NCBI RefSeq assembly: GCF_949628265.1
Contig: NC_088786.1
Span: forward strand, 37,779,681-37,843,680
Direction of reading: 5' to 3'
From: Cloeon dipterum
Lineage: Eukaryota > Arthropoda > Insecta > Ephemeroptera > Baetidae
DNA length: 64,000 nt
Made by a program: the position numbers and the translations under genes. Below are positions 35,039-47,690 of this stretch, piece after piece. The first letter of the stretch is position 1; each line of letters starts with the position of its first letter. The notes below the pieces were generated by a model. The model was not told where the DNA came from and did not search any database. It was given only the letters and a program-made list of their open reading frames with translations.

Positions 35039-37851
35039 TTATACAAAAGGCTTTATAGCATCATTCTTTATTAAACATAATTAATATGTATTAAAATTGT
35101 TCTATTCACATATTTTACACATTTTCTAAGTGAAATCCTTTAGAAGGGACTGTAGAAATTTTGGAATTATTTCCCTAAACTTCCAATCAATATAAATTTA
35201 CTTGCTAGAAAAAGGAGAGGTTAAAGCAGCCAAATAATTGTTACGTATATTCACCTCTTTCCAGAACCATTTCAATAATGAGTGTGCGAATATGGGAGAA
35301 AATCAAAAGAAACCCGATGGCGAAAAATGTAATTAATTGTTGTAATTTTTAATAAAGAAAAAGTGTAAAATATCACTCCCTCTGATTTTGTTTGATCAAC
35401 TAAGCATAGGCGACGTGTTTGCCTTCTATAATACAAACAAATAGTATGCGGTCAAAGTTCTGGCTTTCATTATCTCGGCGATACAAAAGTGACGAGTTCC
35501 TCCTCGCCCATCACTTCATAGCTATATTAATACATATTATATACAGTTTCCTGTTAAGAAGAAAAGTAAATCGATTTATTGAGTAAAGAATTTATAGCTA
35601 ATTAAAATAGTTAAATCTTTAAATATTGACAATCGTCAGTAAAAACAAAATTAGGGATGTTATTTATTGCAGGAAATGTTAATTAATTAAATTAAATACA
35701 ATGTAAACATTTATTTTTCGTCTTTAACACAAATAAACTATGTAAAATATTTCTAAAGTTATTTCCTGATAATCCATTCATAAGTTTGATGCTTTTCTAA
35801 TTAAGTTTTTAATTGAAATTGCAATAATTGAAATTCTGAAAAAATATATGCCTGAGAAACGTTGTCGCATATGTTTCAAAAAGGGAAATAATTATAAATC
35901 TGAGCAGAATGGCAAATTCTGATTATGTGCTGAATTTATTCCTTGTTTTCTATTAAAATTTTGTGATACAAATCAATATTCATTTTGCCCCGCCCTCGTT
36001 TATAATACTTTTGTGTCAGTCAGCTGCTAGGCTGCAGTTTTTGTTACTGCGTAGTCTTCTGTGCGATTCTCCCTGTTCCTTAGTTTGATTAAAAATCAAT
36101 TTTTGTTTAGTTCAAAATTGTTATCAAATAAAACTTCCACTAAAAATTTAACTAAAAATTATTTTGACCGGCTTTTTTAATATTGTTGCAACCTCTTTTC
36201 ATTATTTTCTCGTTTTCCTATACTCATGTTCCTGCACTTTTTTCTCTCTCCCGCCGTTCTTCTGCATGGAAAAACATTTTTTCCCTCGAAACTGACTACC
36301 ACCCCTCTGCCCCCTAGCCGAAAGCTCAGAGGCACCATCTTTTTTTCATCTGGTGAGTTTCTAACCAGCGGGATAATAATTATGATAAGTGAGTGATTTT
36401 TAACCAGAAACAGGCCAAGTTGACCGATAGTTGATTTTTTATTCCCTTCCTGGTGTGCTCGAGAAAAACTAAAATATATTCAATGAGTGTTTTAATTTTA
36501 ACTTGAAATTGAAAAAAATGAATTTAATCTGAATATTTTCTTAATTTAATTATCATTTAATCAGCATCATGATTTAAATCCTATTATTTGATTTAAAACG
36601 TACCAAATGCGTGTTTTCAATTTGAACTGCTAATATTCTTCATTATTTATTATTTTCCAAAACCCGCGCGCGCTATAATCCTCTTACCCGATTTCTGGCT
36701 CGCTCCATCCTCCAGCCTCTTATTTTCCCTCTTCTGCTTTACTCTCGCCCTCGCCGTTCTTTCGGTGGACAATAACCTTTTATTTCCCTCGAAACCGACC
36801 TTGCACCCCTCAACAGCGCAGATGGAAAAAGCGTATTTAACGCTCAAATTGTCTCATAGTAAATCTTTCTCTGAGCTGCGACGACCACCCAGCTCAGTAA
36901 AATTAAATGAGCTTCTGTGACATTCTAATGATTAAATCCAGTGATTAATTCGGGTTAGATTTACTCAATGCTATTAAAATATTTTATTTCCTGATCTGAC
37001 AAAAATTAATAAGCATAAATATGAATAAATATAGACACCGCCGATTATTTTACGCCTCAATTATTTAATGACGGAAACTTCGCGCCTCAAATAATTTTAA
37101 ACTATTTTATTTAGGAACCTCAACTTACTCCTTACAAGAAAAGGTTTCAAAATTGGAGCAGGTAATTAAAAAAAATTGATTGCGGTTAACCGCATGCATC
37201 GCGCGGTCCGTCTCTCTATTCTCCTTGCCGCCGATTTTCTTCATCCCTGCGCCGCTGCACCCACCAAATATTTGTGATTGATGCATTTTGCCGTGCCCCC
37301 CGAGCAAGGGAAACAGAACAAAAACGCCACTGGCCTTTATAAAAGCAGCGAGATGCGGCAGGAAAAATCACACATCTGGTAAACAGGCTCGCTCACTTAA
37401 AATAATTTTATTTTTTAATAAGAGAACCTTCTGATTTCGCCTCGAGTAAAAATAATATGGAATTATGCTCAGTTATTCTTTTAGCCTGTTGCTCCCCGCG
37501 CAATTTAACGCCTGCTTGTAAAGAGCTTTAAACAAAATTCTGTGCTGAGTAAAAATATTTATTGTTTTGAGCTATGATGAAAATATTGTTTAAATTGCGT
37601 AAAAGGTGATTTAATGGTCAAGCGTCGCAGAGAAAAATGAGGGAGGATTTCACAACATATTACGAAAGCAGTTGAGGCCTCCGCCAGCTGTAACAACAAA
37701 AACAACCTTCTCACTCGCCATGCGCTCTGAAAAGAGGTACCTGTGGATTCTCCCTTAACAGCGAGGCAGCTTGCAGTCGTGTTTTCGCCCTCGCTCACTC
37801 GCTACGTGTGTTTCTGTTCTCTCTCCCGCTGCCGCTGCACAAGCAACAAAA
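35039..37851. repeat. Intergenic region between LRR genes A and B
   Basis: No intact gene. 35,530-37,150 is an arm of a large inverted repeat whose other arm is at about 44,880-46,545, and it includes an inverted copy of repeat R. From about 37,150 the sequence matches, in reverse, the upstream region of gene 0 (25,500-26,180), so gene B has inherited the gene 0/D type of promoter. TCTCTCTCCCGCTGC just precedes the start codon. Confidence 0.7.
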
Positions 37852-40800
37852 ATGGTAAGAATAGCTTTTTAAACTCTCATTCGAGTTCCTGTCCTTTATT
37901 TATAGAAGATTAAATATAAAAAACGTGGCTGCTATTCATTTCGAGTTTGGTTTTAGTACATTTAAACAGCCAAGCGTCCCGGTTCACTTGGTTCGCGTGA
38001 AATATATTTTTTAATTTGTGATGATTGTGCATAATTGGGTCAGCGGGGGCGGCCGGTTCAAGTTATTGTTGTTTATGTTCGCAGAATTTTGCTGTTAGAA
38101 CTAACTCGCAATTGGGGGGACAAAATTTCAGGGTTTTCCTGACGAGATTACGATCGCATTAATAATTGTTCTGTACCGATGTGTAATTTTCGAGCGCCCA
38201 CAGGAGAGGCAGCGCAAGAGCCAAGATCCTCTCTCGCGAGCGCGCGCGACCTTCTCGCACACGCACACATTCGCTCTCGCTGACGAAACGCGACCAAGAG
38301 AGTAATTCTCTCGCTCCCCCGCTCGTCCCTTTAGATTGCCAAGCTGCGCTCTCGCCGCTATCATCGTCTTCCTTCTCGGCCAACTTTGTTCGCTCCGCAC
38401 CCCTTATAACGTCGATTATGGCGAGAGGAACAGTCTTTTCGACCTCGTGAGAGAGGCAAAGCACAACTTTGGCAGCCCCTGCGCTGCGTTGCTGACGAAA
38501 ATCGAGCAAAATTCACGATGGTTTGATGTGAAAATTATATCTGGCAACATTTTGTGACCAATTACGACCCGATCCCTCATTCAAATTTTTATAAGAACGA
38601 ATGTGAGGATTAAAAAACGTGAATTTTGAAATTTCCTGAAAAAGAATAACACAGGAAATAAAAATAAATGTTCTTTTTCCGCTCTTTCTGGCACTTTTCA
38701 GAATATATTGCGATAATTTTGTACACTCACCTTGTTCGGGTTGTGGCGTGCGGTGCAGTCGCGTGCAGGGGAGGGGGTGAAGGGTGGTTCGGTTCTGTGG
38801 CGCACGTTATGCCAGAGCGCCGAGCGACAGAGCCAACATTTTTGTACCCAATATATAAATTAAATTTTACGCTTTTCGACACAAAAATAGATTTTTCTTC
38901 AACCGTTCGTCCCATCAAAGATCCCTCGTTGGAAACGACTTGGTCTTGGTTTCAACCTACCTTTTTCAGGGTAATCAACCTAACCTCCGGTCAGGAAATA
39001 TAGCTCTCGACGGTAACTCGCCCGACGGACCGGAGGTCGGAGGGTTGGATCAGCCAGGTGCGCCGCACGCAGCTTGTCCGTCAATACTAACTTGAGTTAC
39101 CGTGGGGTTGAATTTTTTTCGAGACAAGGCCCGCCCTTTGCAGAGCAGTTGACTTGCCAATTACATATTGTGATATCGGCCTATAGGCAGGACGGCACCA
39201 ATTTTTGCATTAGCAGTGCACCCTTGAAGTGGCAATTCTTACTTTCAAAAAATTATTTCTGCTGAATTTCCTGAAAATTCGGAAATTTTGACAACTTTTG
39301 CCGACAATCCGCTAGCTTTAACTCGATCCGCGCACCTTTCTCGATGCACAGTCACCCGCGTATTAAATTAATTTTTGTTTTTTACCATTTTTATTGCTTA
39401 CTTGAAAATTTTGTGCAGGTTCAGTTCAAAAAAACAGAGAATTTTGGATCAAAAGGTCGCCTAATAATTTTATTTCTGCCTTTCATCCTCGTTGCCACGA
39501 GAAAAACTTCTGCGCCTCAAATCAAATGTTATTTTCCTCTTATACGCTTTACTTCTTGCTAAAAAAATCTTGATATCATTTTTGCTTACAGGAGCCACCC
39601 AAACTCTTGGACCTGGCAATCAAAGCTGTGGTTGACAACATCGACAACTACGCCAAGGACCTTGTTAAGACTGTTATTGGTAAGCAAAGCCAGATCAAAA
39701 AATTTTATGACTAAACTACATTTCAAAATTTTTTTGCTTTTAAATTTCCATGAAAAATTATTAGAACAGAATGTCAGATGGACAGTAATACTTTTTAAAT
39801 ATTTTCATTTAAGAACTATTACCAGTAGTTGACTTGAATTTTTAAGGCAATCAAAGGATTGTCAAAGTGATGGGAGTTTTTATTAAGCAATTCTAGTATC
39901 TAATACACTTGTTATCTATAGTGTCAGTGATGGCAAAGAGAATGGAAATTAGTTCTTTGTAGCGTTTCAAATGACCTCTGTGCGTGGAGGCGAAATGATG
40001 GCCACGTTGGCCCCATGGTATCCGCTCAGCGGTGTTCTTGGCCATTCAGTGAACAGAAGTTTTAAAAAAAATTATATGACGTTAAAACTGTATCACAATA
40101 ATCAAATTAATTGAAGAACTGATTAATTTTCAGGACCATTTCGACAGAAAATGCTTAAAGAAATATTAGAAATGGTAGAGAACCATCGTTTGAAATGCGA
40201 ATGTCAAGAGAATCACCTTGAAAAAATCTGGGCTCTTCTGCCTTTCCTGATCAACTCTCAAATCTACACAAAACTTGACACCCGTGATATAGAATTCATG
40301 TACTGCCCTCTCTCTACTGTGACCAACTCTCGTTTTCAAGAGGTAAATGCATGAATTAAATACTTAATTACAAAATATTTATAATTACGATTTCAGTTCA
40401 TCAGGTGTTTGGGGGCGAACACTCCTAACCTGAGGGAATTAAAAATCTATGGACCAACCGCCAATGGAGAATATTCGCTTGAAGAACGCGAATTGAATTC
40501 GATTATTCAGCTGAAGAATTTGGCCATCCTTGAGATACATAACGTACATGTTACACTGTCAGGAATTTACGGAATTACTAGCGAATGCGAAAAATTGGAT
40601 CGCATCTATGCTCGTAAAGTTAGAATTGACGTGGACCTCTCATGTGCCGCCTTCGGAGATGACTTTGCGTACGTCTACATAGACGCGCGAGAATTTTACC
40701 TTGGGTGGATGTCCCTGAACATGGAGCGTACGATTCCAACATGGAGATTGAAATATAAAGATAATACGCATTACATTAATTTGACACTCAAGCCAAAAAC

Positions 40801-41619
40801 GAATCAAGAGTTATTTCTTTTAGTAGAACGGTTTGCTGAGAAACTAAAGGAAATACAGGTAAGACTTTATTTACACAATATTTTATATTACTACCATCAA
40901 GTAATTCTAAAAATTAATTGTTATCTTAATATTTCAGATTATTTCCACTGACCTGGAGGATTTTGAAGAAATTGACGAATTTCCGCACCTTCCACAAATA
41001 GAGAGCGCATGGATTGAATGCGGCAGCAAATCGGCGCACGTTTTAAGGTGCTTCCTGAAAAGAAACGGAGAGAGTCTGCAGGAGTTGTCTCTACAGGGTG
41101 TTGGTATCAAGGAGAAGATGGCCTTCAGCGAAATCTTCAACTTCTGCCCTAACCTCCAGTGGTTGGAATTATATCGATGCACATTGTCTGCGAATGACGC
41201 ACCTGTTGATGCGATGCAACAACTGAAACGATTTTCATGGTACTCTTCAAACGAGTAAGATATTCCCACCTTTTAAAATGTTCCATGCTTAACATTAAGT
41301 AATTGACATTTTTTCCGTCGTTATGTATCTTGTTGTTTAATATCATTGCAGATTTGTCTCTGAAGAAGTCGCTTTTTCCAGCATTTTGTCTGCGCCACTT
41401 CTGGAAGAGGTCCACATTGATTTAACGAAAATTGACTTCAGCGACAACGCCACCATCATAGCTCGGATTCAGAGACGCGAAATCTTGAGTAATCTCAAGG
41501 GAATTCGTATGATTCGAACGATGGATTATATTTCCGAGGATGAATATCCCTCTTACGTGACGAGTTTCAATGAGTTAGATAACGCTCTTGAGTCAGTAAT
41601 TTCCGCGGGACATTTATAG
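37852..41619 (+). CDS. LRR gene B (448 aa, intact)
   Basis: Exons 37852-37854, 39592-39679, 40134-40342, 40397-40858, 40938-41254 and 41352-41619, all phases consistent. Same architecture as gene A: a Met-only first exon, a helical N-terminal module in exons 2-3, and LRR-like segments in exons 4-6. Relative to gene A, exon 3 is six bases shorter, exon 4 three and exon 6 three, all in frame. Exon 3 differs most in the stretch following KLDTRDIEF, while introns 3-5 are nearly identical between paralogues, hinting at gene conversion or recent duplication. It is convergent with gene D. Confidence 0.82.
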
Positions 41620-41804
41620 TTATACAAAATGCATTATAGCATCATTCTTTTTTGTACATAATTAATATATATTAAATTTTTTCTATTCACATATTTTACA
41701 CATTTTCTAAGTGACATCCTTTAGTAGCAAATGTTGAAATTTTGGAAATATTTCCCTAAATTTACTTGCTAAAAAAGGAGGTTGAAGCAGCCAACTAATT
41801 GTTA

Positions 41805-42326
41805 TGTAGGGTACCTACATTCCGTCAAACAATGACCATTCTGCAACACACAAATTCACACAACAGACTAATCACATTGTTTGACGAGCATATATAAACC
41901 GACGCGACGCAATTCAAAAAGAGAGAATTCCTGCAGCAGCCTAGACGACCGGACCATTCCTGATTGTGAGGACAAACTGGACGAGGACCCTGTAAGACGT
42001 AAAGATCTCCATCGCAGCAGGACGATGTAGCTTCCGTCCCCGATGTTGTCGATCGCACGCCTGGGCTTAAGCGGTACCACACTTCGGATGCTGCGCCACG
42101 CTTCACCGAAGTCCCTGACGAACCCACTCGGACGCGTCCCGAGTCTTTAATCCGTCCCATTCTCCGAGCCTCACAATTCCACATTATACAGCACGCAGCC
42201 AAGTCTACACTTTTCCGATGTCGTCCCATCTACCACAAGTCGCAGTCAACACACGCAGCCAACAGCAACAACTTTAATAAAGTTCTTAATATAGGAAACC
42301 ACTGCGCATCATAATTCCTTCCTATA
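41805..42326 (+). mobile_element. Probable solo LTR (522 bp)
   Basis: This block interrupts the gene B 3' flank exactly where genes C and D read TAATTGTTATATATTCACC. It is flanked by GTTA/GTTA (or GTTAT/GTTAT), a target-site duplication. It begins TGTAGGGTACC, has a TATA box (CATATATAAACC at about 41,888) and a late AATAAA (about 42,275), and ends CCTATA. No coding region is attached. The lack of a canonical CA end keeps confidence moderate. Confidence 0.65.
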
Positions 42327-42630
42327 GTTATATATTCACCTCTTTCCAGAACCATTTCAATAATGAGTGTGCGAATATGGGAGAAAATCAAAAGCTATCA
42401 TATCTTCGCTGTTTTGCGGCAAAAGATTTGGGAAATCACAAAATGAGGTGCTGAAATATGGCAGAGGAAAACTTCTGTAGGGAAAAATTTCTAAAAGGGG
42501 CGAACAATGCGGAAGAAAGCCAGCTTTTGGTACGTTTCGTTGCATATTGCCGCGGCACATCCTGATTATTCTCGGCTCGCGGCCTCACGTTGAAGATTTA
42601 AGATTTGCTCCTGAAGCTTATTCCAACATA

Positions 42631-43075
42631 GATGGTGCGCAACCATAGACTATCTTAAAAATTTAGTTTTAAGGCACTTCTGCCGCGATTCTAGGCTCAA
42701 CCCTGCCAAGATGTGCGATAATATTCCAGTTTGCACTGCGCAGATCCAAGACGGTGTCTGAATTTAGGAAAGAAACAAAAGCTCCCTTTGGATTGCCGTA
42801 CACGAGTGTCAAGAGTTTGTTTTTAAGATCCAAAAGACACAATGCAAATTATGTCACAACACATTGACCAAAACGTGCTTCTTTTCGCGCATTTTCACGT
42901 GACCGTTTTTTCCCGCCATTCTCCACCGGACGCCATGTCTGCGCGTCGCACGAATCTGGCCCCCGCTGCTGCTACTGTGGATTCTAAATTAAATAAACTC
43001 TCTTTTCAAGTGTTGAAAACAAAAATTGTGCCTTTAAACTAAATTTCTAAGTAAGTAAAAATGTGGTGGCGCCAT
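42631..43075. mobile_element. MITE with GATGGYGCG-type ends, B flank copy
   Basis: Terminal inverted repeats of about 45 bp (GATGGTGCGCAACCA ... AATTTAGTTTTAAGGCAC and its complement). Related copies are at 46,762-47,196 (inverted context), about 59,930-60,090 (one end) and about 62,339-62,690. No ORF of significance. Confidence 0.7.
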
Positions 43076-43794
43076 CTGTTGGCGGCTTCGAACACTAAGA
43101 GTTTTAAACAACTGGTCAATTAAGCCATAATTTTCCCTTTCTCCAAAATTAAATCAAAGGCTTTTTAATGAACCAGGGAAAGCTTATTTTAAACGATATG
43201 TCTTCATTAATTTTACAGATAATATGATTTTGGATACGATGAGAATGGGACATAGGCCGGAAGAGACAAAAATTTGATGCAGCCGCAGTGTTATTATATA
43301 CAGTTTCCTGTTAAGAAGAAAAGTAAATCGATTTATTGAGTAAAGTATTTATAGCTAATTAAAATAGTTAAATCTAAATTTTGATGATCGTCTGTGCAAA
43401 CAAAATTAAGGATATTATTTAATGCAGGAAATGTTTATTAATTAAATGAACTAAAATGTAAACATTTATTTTTCGTCTTGACACAGATAAATTATGTAAA
43501 ATATTTTTGAAGTTTTTTCCTGTTTATGTTACCCATTCATAATTTTGATGTTTTTCTAATAGAGTTTTGAATTAGACTTGCAATAATTGAAATTCTGTAA
43601 AATTATATGCCTGAGAAAAGTTGTCACACTACGGGTCTTGATCTTGATTACTGATAAAAAAATTTTGAATTTGCACTACCAAAGACGCATTTCTCTGTCA
43701 CGGCTCGCCTCGTACCCACACTATTGTTGCGCCATCTGTTGGCGGCCTCGAACACTTAGGGTTTATGCAACTGGTCAATTGGGCCTGAACTCAT

Positions 43795-44050
43795 CTGCGG
43801 TCACTCGGGTCCCATGTTATTGGGCATCCGCGACAACGCCACCGTCATTGCTCGGATTGCGCGACGCGATATTTTGCAAAATCTCAAGAGATTTGGCATG
43901 TATCAGAGCACGAGATTCATTTCGGAGGATGAATTTGAAAACCCTTCCTTGTACTTAAAAAGTTTCGTTGAACTGAGAAAAGCTATTAGTTCAGCAAACT
44001 CTGGTGTAGAAAGAGCTGAATATTGGCATTTGGCATTGGTGATTGTTTAA
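43795..44050 (+). pseudogene. LRR C-terminal exon relic
   Basis: In-frame remnant of exon 6 (DNATVIARIARRDILQNLKR then ISEDEFENPS, ending in VIV) without exons 1-5. It is fused upstream to a piece reading CTCATCTGCGGTCACTCGGG that resembles part of intron 2 of the intact genes. It is closer to the relic at 60,594 than to genes A-E (IARIARRDI in both), so both come from a separate, lost paralogue. Confidence 0.7.
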
Positions 44051-46761
44051 ATAAAACATTTTTACATATTGATGAGATTATTTATTAAATTTCCATTTCA
44101 TGGAAAATTAAACAGTATATATTTTTAACGTGGGGAGCGTAACCATTTTCGGCAAATTATTTAATATGATAGATCGTACGATGGCGTTTTTCATTGCAAA
44201 TAAGAAACGGCACTCTGTTTCTTCTGACATCAATCAAAAATCCAAGATGGCGGACCTTGAAATGAATTTTTTACCATTTTCGAGACTCAATTTCCATTAA
44301 TTGAAAATCATAATGACTAGATATCCTAATCAGACCGTTTTATAAGGAAAAATTCAAAAATGGCGGAAAGTTGACGTGTCCTTTAATGCAGAACTTTTTT
44401 CCCTGGCTTAAGCCATAATCTGTATTGGGATTTATTTAATTTCATCGGAGGTAAATGGATGAAAAGCTCCCGGTGAAAGAGAAGTCGGAGAAGGACTTGG
44501 AGGAGGGAAAGTGGCGCTGCCACCAGATAATGGAGAGGCGGCGACGGTGGACCCGACGACAAGCGAGCTGAAAGAGGCCTCTGTTGAAGGCAGCCTTGAG
44601 TTTGGTGATGCGGCGACGCGCTTGACTCAGCCGGCGGCCACGATCAAGACGACGCCGACACCACCGCCGCTGGAGAAGCAGCCCGAGGAGAGGGCGCCTT
44701 GATCAAAATCGGGGTCTGCAACCCTGTTTCAGTCAAAATCACATTTTCGATTTATGCATCATAGATTCTGGGTTTTCCTTGGGCCTTCATCAATAATTAA
44801 AGGTCAGGCTATTTTGGTTGAGAAAAGTGGTGTCGTAAATTTAGTCCAGTGGCTACAGCGACGAAGAAAATCAGTGGCAAGGAGAATAGAAAGACGGACC
44901 GCGCGATGCATTGTGTGATGCACAATCAAGGTTTTTAATTACCAGCTCCATTTTTCATCTTTTTCTTGCAGGAGTAAGTTAAGTTTCCTATATAAAATTA
45001 TTTAAAATGATTGGAGGTGCGGAGTTTCCGTCATTAAATAATTGAGGCGTAAAATAATCGGCGGTGTCTATATTTATTCATATTTATGCTTAATTTTTGT
45101 CAAATCAGGAAATAAAATATTTTAATAGCATTGAGTAAATCTAACCCGAATTAATCACTGGATTTAATCATTAGAATTTTACAGAAGCTCATTTAATTTT
45201 GCTGAGCTGGGTGGTCTTCGCAGCTCAGTGAAAGATTTACTATGCGACAAGCTGATCATCAAATACGCTTTTTCCACCTGCTGGCCTGGAGGGTGCAAGG
45301 TCGGTTTCGAGGGAAATAAAAGGTTGTTGTCCACTGAAAGAACGGCGAGGGCGAGAATAAAGTAGAAGAGGGAAAATAAGAGGCTGGAGGATGGAGCGAG
45401 CAAGAAATCGGGTAAGAGGATTATAGCGCGCGCGGGTTTAGGAAAATAATAAATAATGAAGAATAATAGCAGTTCAAAATAAAAACACGCATTTGGTACG
45501 TTGTAAATCAAATAATAAGATTTAAATCATAATGCCGATTTAATAATAATTAAATCAAGTAAATATTCAGATTAAATTCATTTTTTTCAATTTCAAGTTT
45601 AAATTAAAACTCTCATTGAATAAATTTTAGTTTTTCTCGAACACACCAGGAAGGGAATAAAAAATTAACTATCGGTCAACTTGGCCTGTTTCTGGTTAAA
45701 AATCACTCACTTATCATAATTATTATCCCGCTGGTTAGAAGCTCACCAGATGAAAAAAAGATGGTGCCTCTGAGCTTTCGGCTAGGAGGCAGAGGGGTGG
45801 TAGTCAGTTTCGAGGGAAAAATGTTTTTCCATGCAAAAGAACGGCGGGAGAGAAAAAAAGTGCAGGAATATGAGCATAGGAAAACGAGAAAAGAATGAAA
45901 AGAGGTTGCAGCAATTTTAGTTTAATTTTCAGTGGAAGTTTTATTTGATAAAAATTTTGAACTAAACAAAAGTTGATTTTTAATCAAACTAAGGAACAGG
46001 GAGAATCGCACAGAAGATTACGCAGAAACAAAAACTGCAGCCTAGCAGCTGACTGACACATAAGTATTATAAACGAGGGTGGGGCAAAATGGATATTGAT
46101 TTTTATCAAAATTTTTTATAAAACAAGGAATAAATTCAACACATAATCAGAATTCGCCATTCTGCTCAGACTTATAATTATTCCCCCTTTTGAAACATAT
46201 GCGACAACTTTTCTCAGGCAATAGGCATATCATTTTTCAGAATTTCAAATATTGCAAGTTTAATTCAAAACTTGATTAGAAAAACATAAAAATTATATGA
46301 TTGGGTTATCATAAACAGGAAATAACTTTAGAAATATTTTACATAGTTTCTTTGTGTTAAAGACGAAAAATAAATGTTTACATTGTATTTAATTTAATTA
46401 ATTAACATTTCCTGCATTAAATAACATCCCTAATTTTGTTTTTACTGACGATTATCAAAATTTAAAGATTTAACTATTTTAATTAGCTATAAATTCTTTA
46501 CTCAATACATCGATTTACTTTTCTTCTTAACAGGAAACTGAATAATAATATGTATTACTGCTGCTGCATCAAATTTTTGTCTCTTTCGGCCTTTGTCCCA
46601 CTCTTCATTGTATCCAAAATCATATTATCTGTAAAATTAATGAAGACAAATTGTTTTAAAATACGCTTTTCTTGGTTAGTTAAAAAGCCTTTGATTTAAT
46701 TTTGTAGATAGGGCTTAATTGACCAGTTGCATAAAACTTTTAGTTTTCGAAGCCGCCAAAA
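44051..46761. repeat. Repeat-filled region between the convergent genes B and D
   Basis: It holds one end of the 27.2-kb transposon type (about 44,090-44,392), a short open piece (44,511-44,702, ELKEASVEGSLEFGDAA) that recurs at 60,939 and, antisense, near 27,000 and 53,750, a copy of repeat R (44,930-45,640), and the inverted-repeat arm 44,880-46,545. No intact gene. Confidence 0.65.
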
Positions 46762-47196
46762 GATGGCGCCACCATACTTTCTTAAAAATTTAGTTTATAG
46801 GCAACATTTTTGTTTTCAGCATGTCAAAAGAGAGTTTATTTCATTAAGAAAGCAGAGTGGCAGCAGTTTGGGCCAGATTCGTGCGACGCGCAAATATGGC
46901 GTCCGGTAGAATGTGGCGCGAAAAAACGGTTATGCGCGAAAAGAAGCAAGTTTTGGTCAATATTGTGACGCATAATTTGTACTAATAATTGTATCTTTTG
47001 GGTCGTAAAAACAAACTCTTGTCACGCTCGTACGGCAATCCAAAGAGAGCTTTTTCTTTCCTACATTCAGACGCCATCTTGGATCTGCGCAGTGCGAACC
47101 GGAATTTTATCGCACATATATGCAGGGTTGAGCCTAGAATCGCGGCAGAAGTGCCTTAAAACTAAATTTTTAAGAAAGTCTATGGTTGCGCACCAT
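46762..47196. mobile_element. MITE with GATGGYGCG-type ends, D flank copy
   Basis: Same family as at 42,631, at the corresponding place in the 3' flank of gene D. The inverted ends are AGATGGCGCCACCATACTTT and a matching complement ending near CGCACCATCT. Since both gene flanks carry it, it predates the duplication. Confidence 0.7.
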
Positions 47197-47690
47197 CTAT
47201 GTTGGAATAAGCTTCAGGAGCAAATCTTAAATCTTCAACGTGAGGCCGCGAGCCGAGAATAATCAGGATGTGCCGCAGTATTATTTACATGCAACGAAAC
47301 GTACCAAAAGCTGGCTTTCTTCCGCCATATTCGCCCCTTTTATACATTTTTCCCCACATAAGTTTTCATCTACCATATTTCAGCACCTCATTTTGTGATT
47401 TCCCAAATCTTTTGCCGCAAAACAGCGAAGATATGATAGCTTTTGATTTTCTCCCATATTTGCACACTCATTATTGAAATGGTTCTGGAAAGAGGTGAAT
47501 ATATAACAATTAGTTGGCTGCCTTAACCTCCTTATTTTAGCAAGTAAATTTAGGGAAATATTTCAAAAATTTCTACAGTCGCTACTAAAGGATTTCACTT
47601 AGAAAATGTGTAAAATATGTGAATAGAAAATTTTTAATACATATTAATTATGTACAATAAAGGAATGATGCTATAATGCCTTTTGTATAA

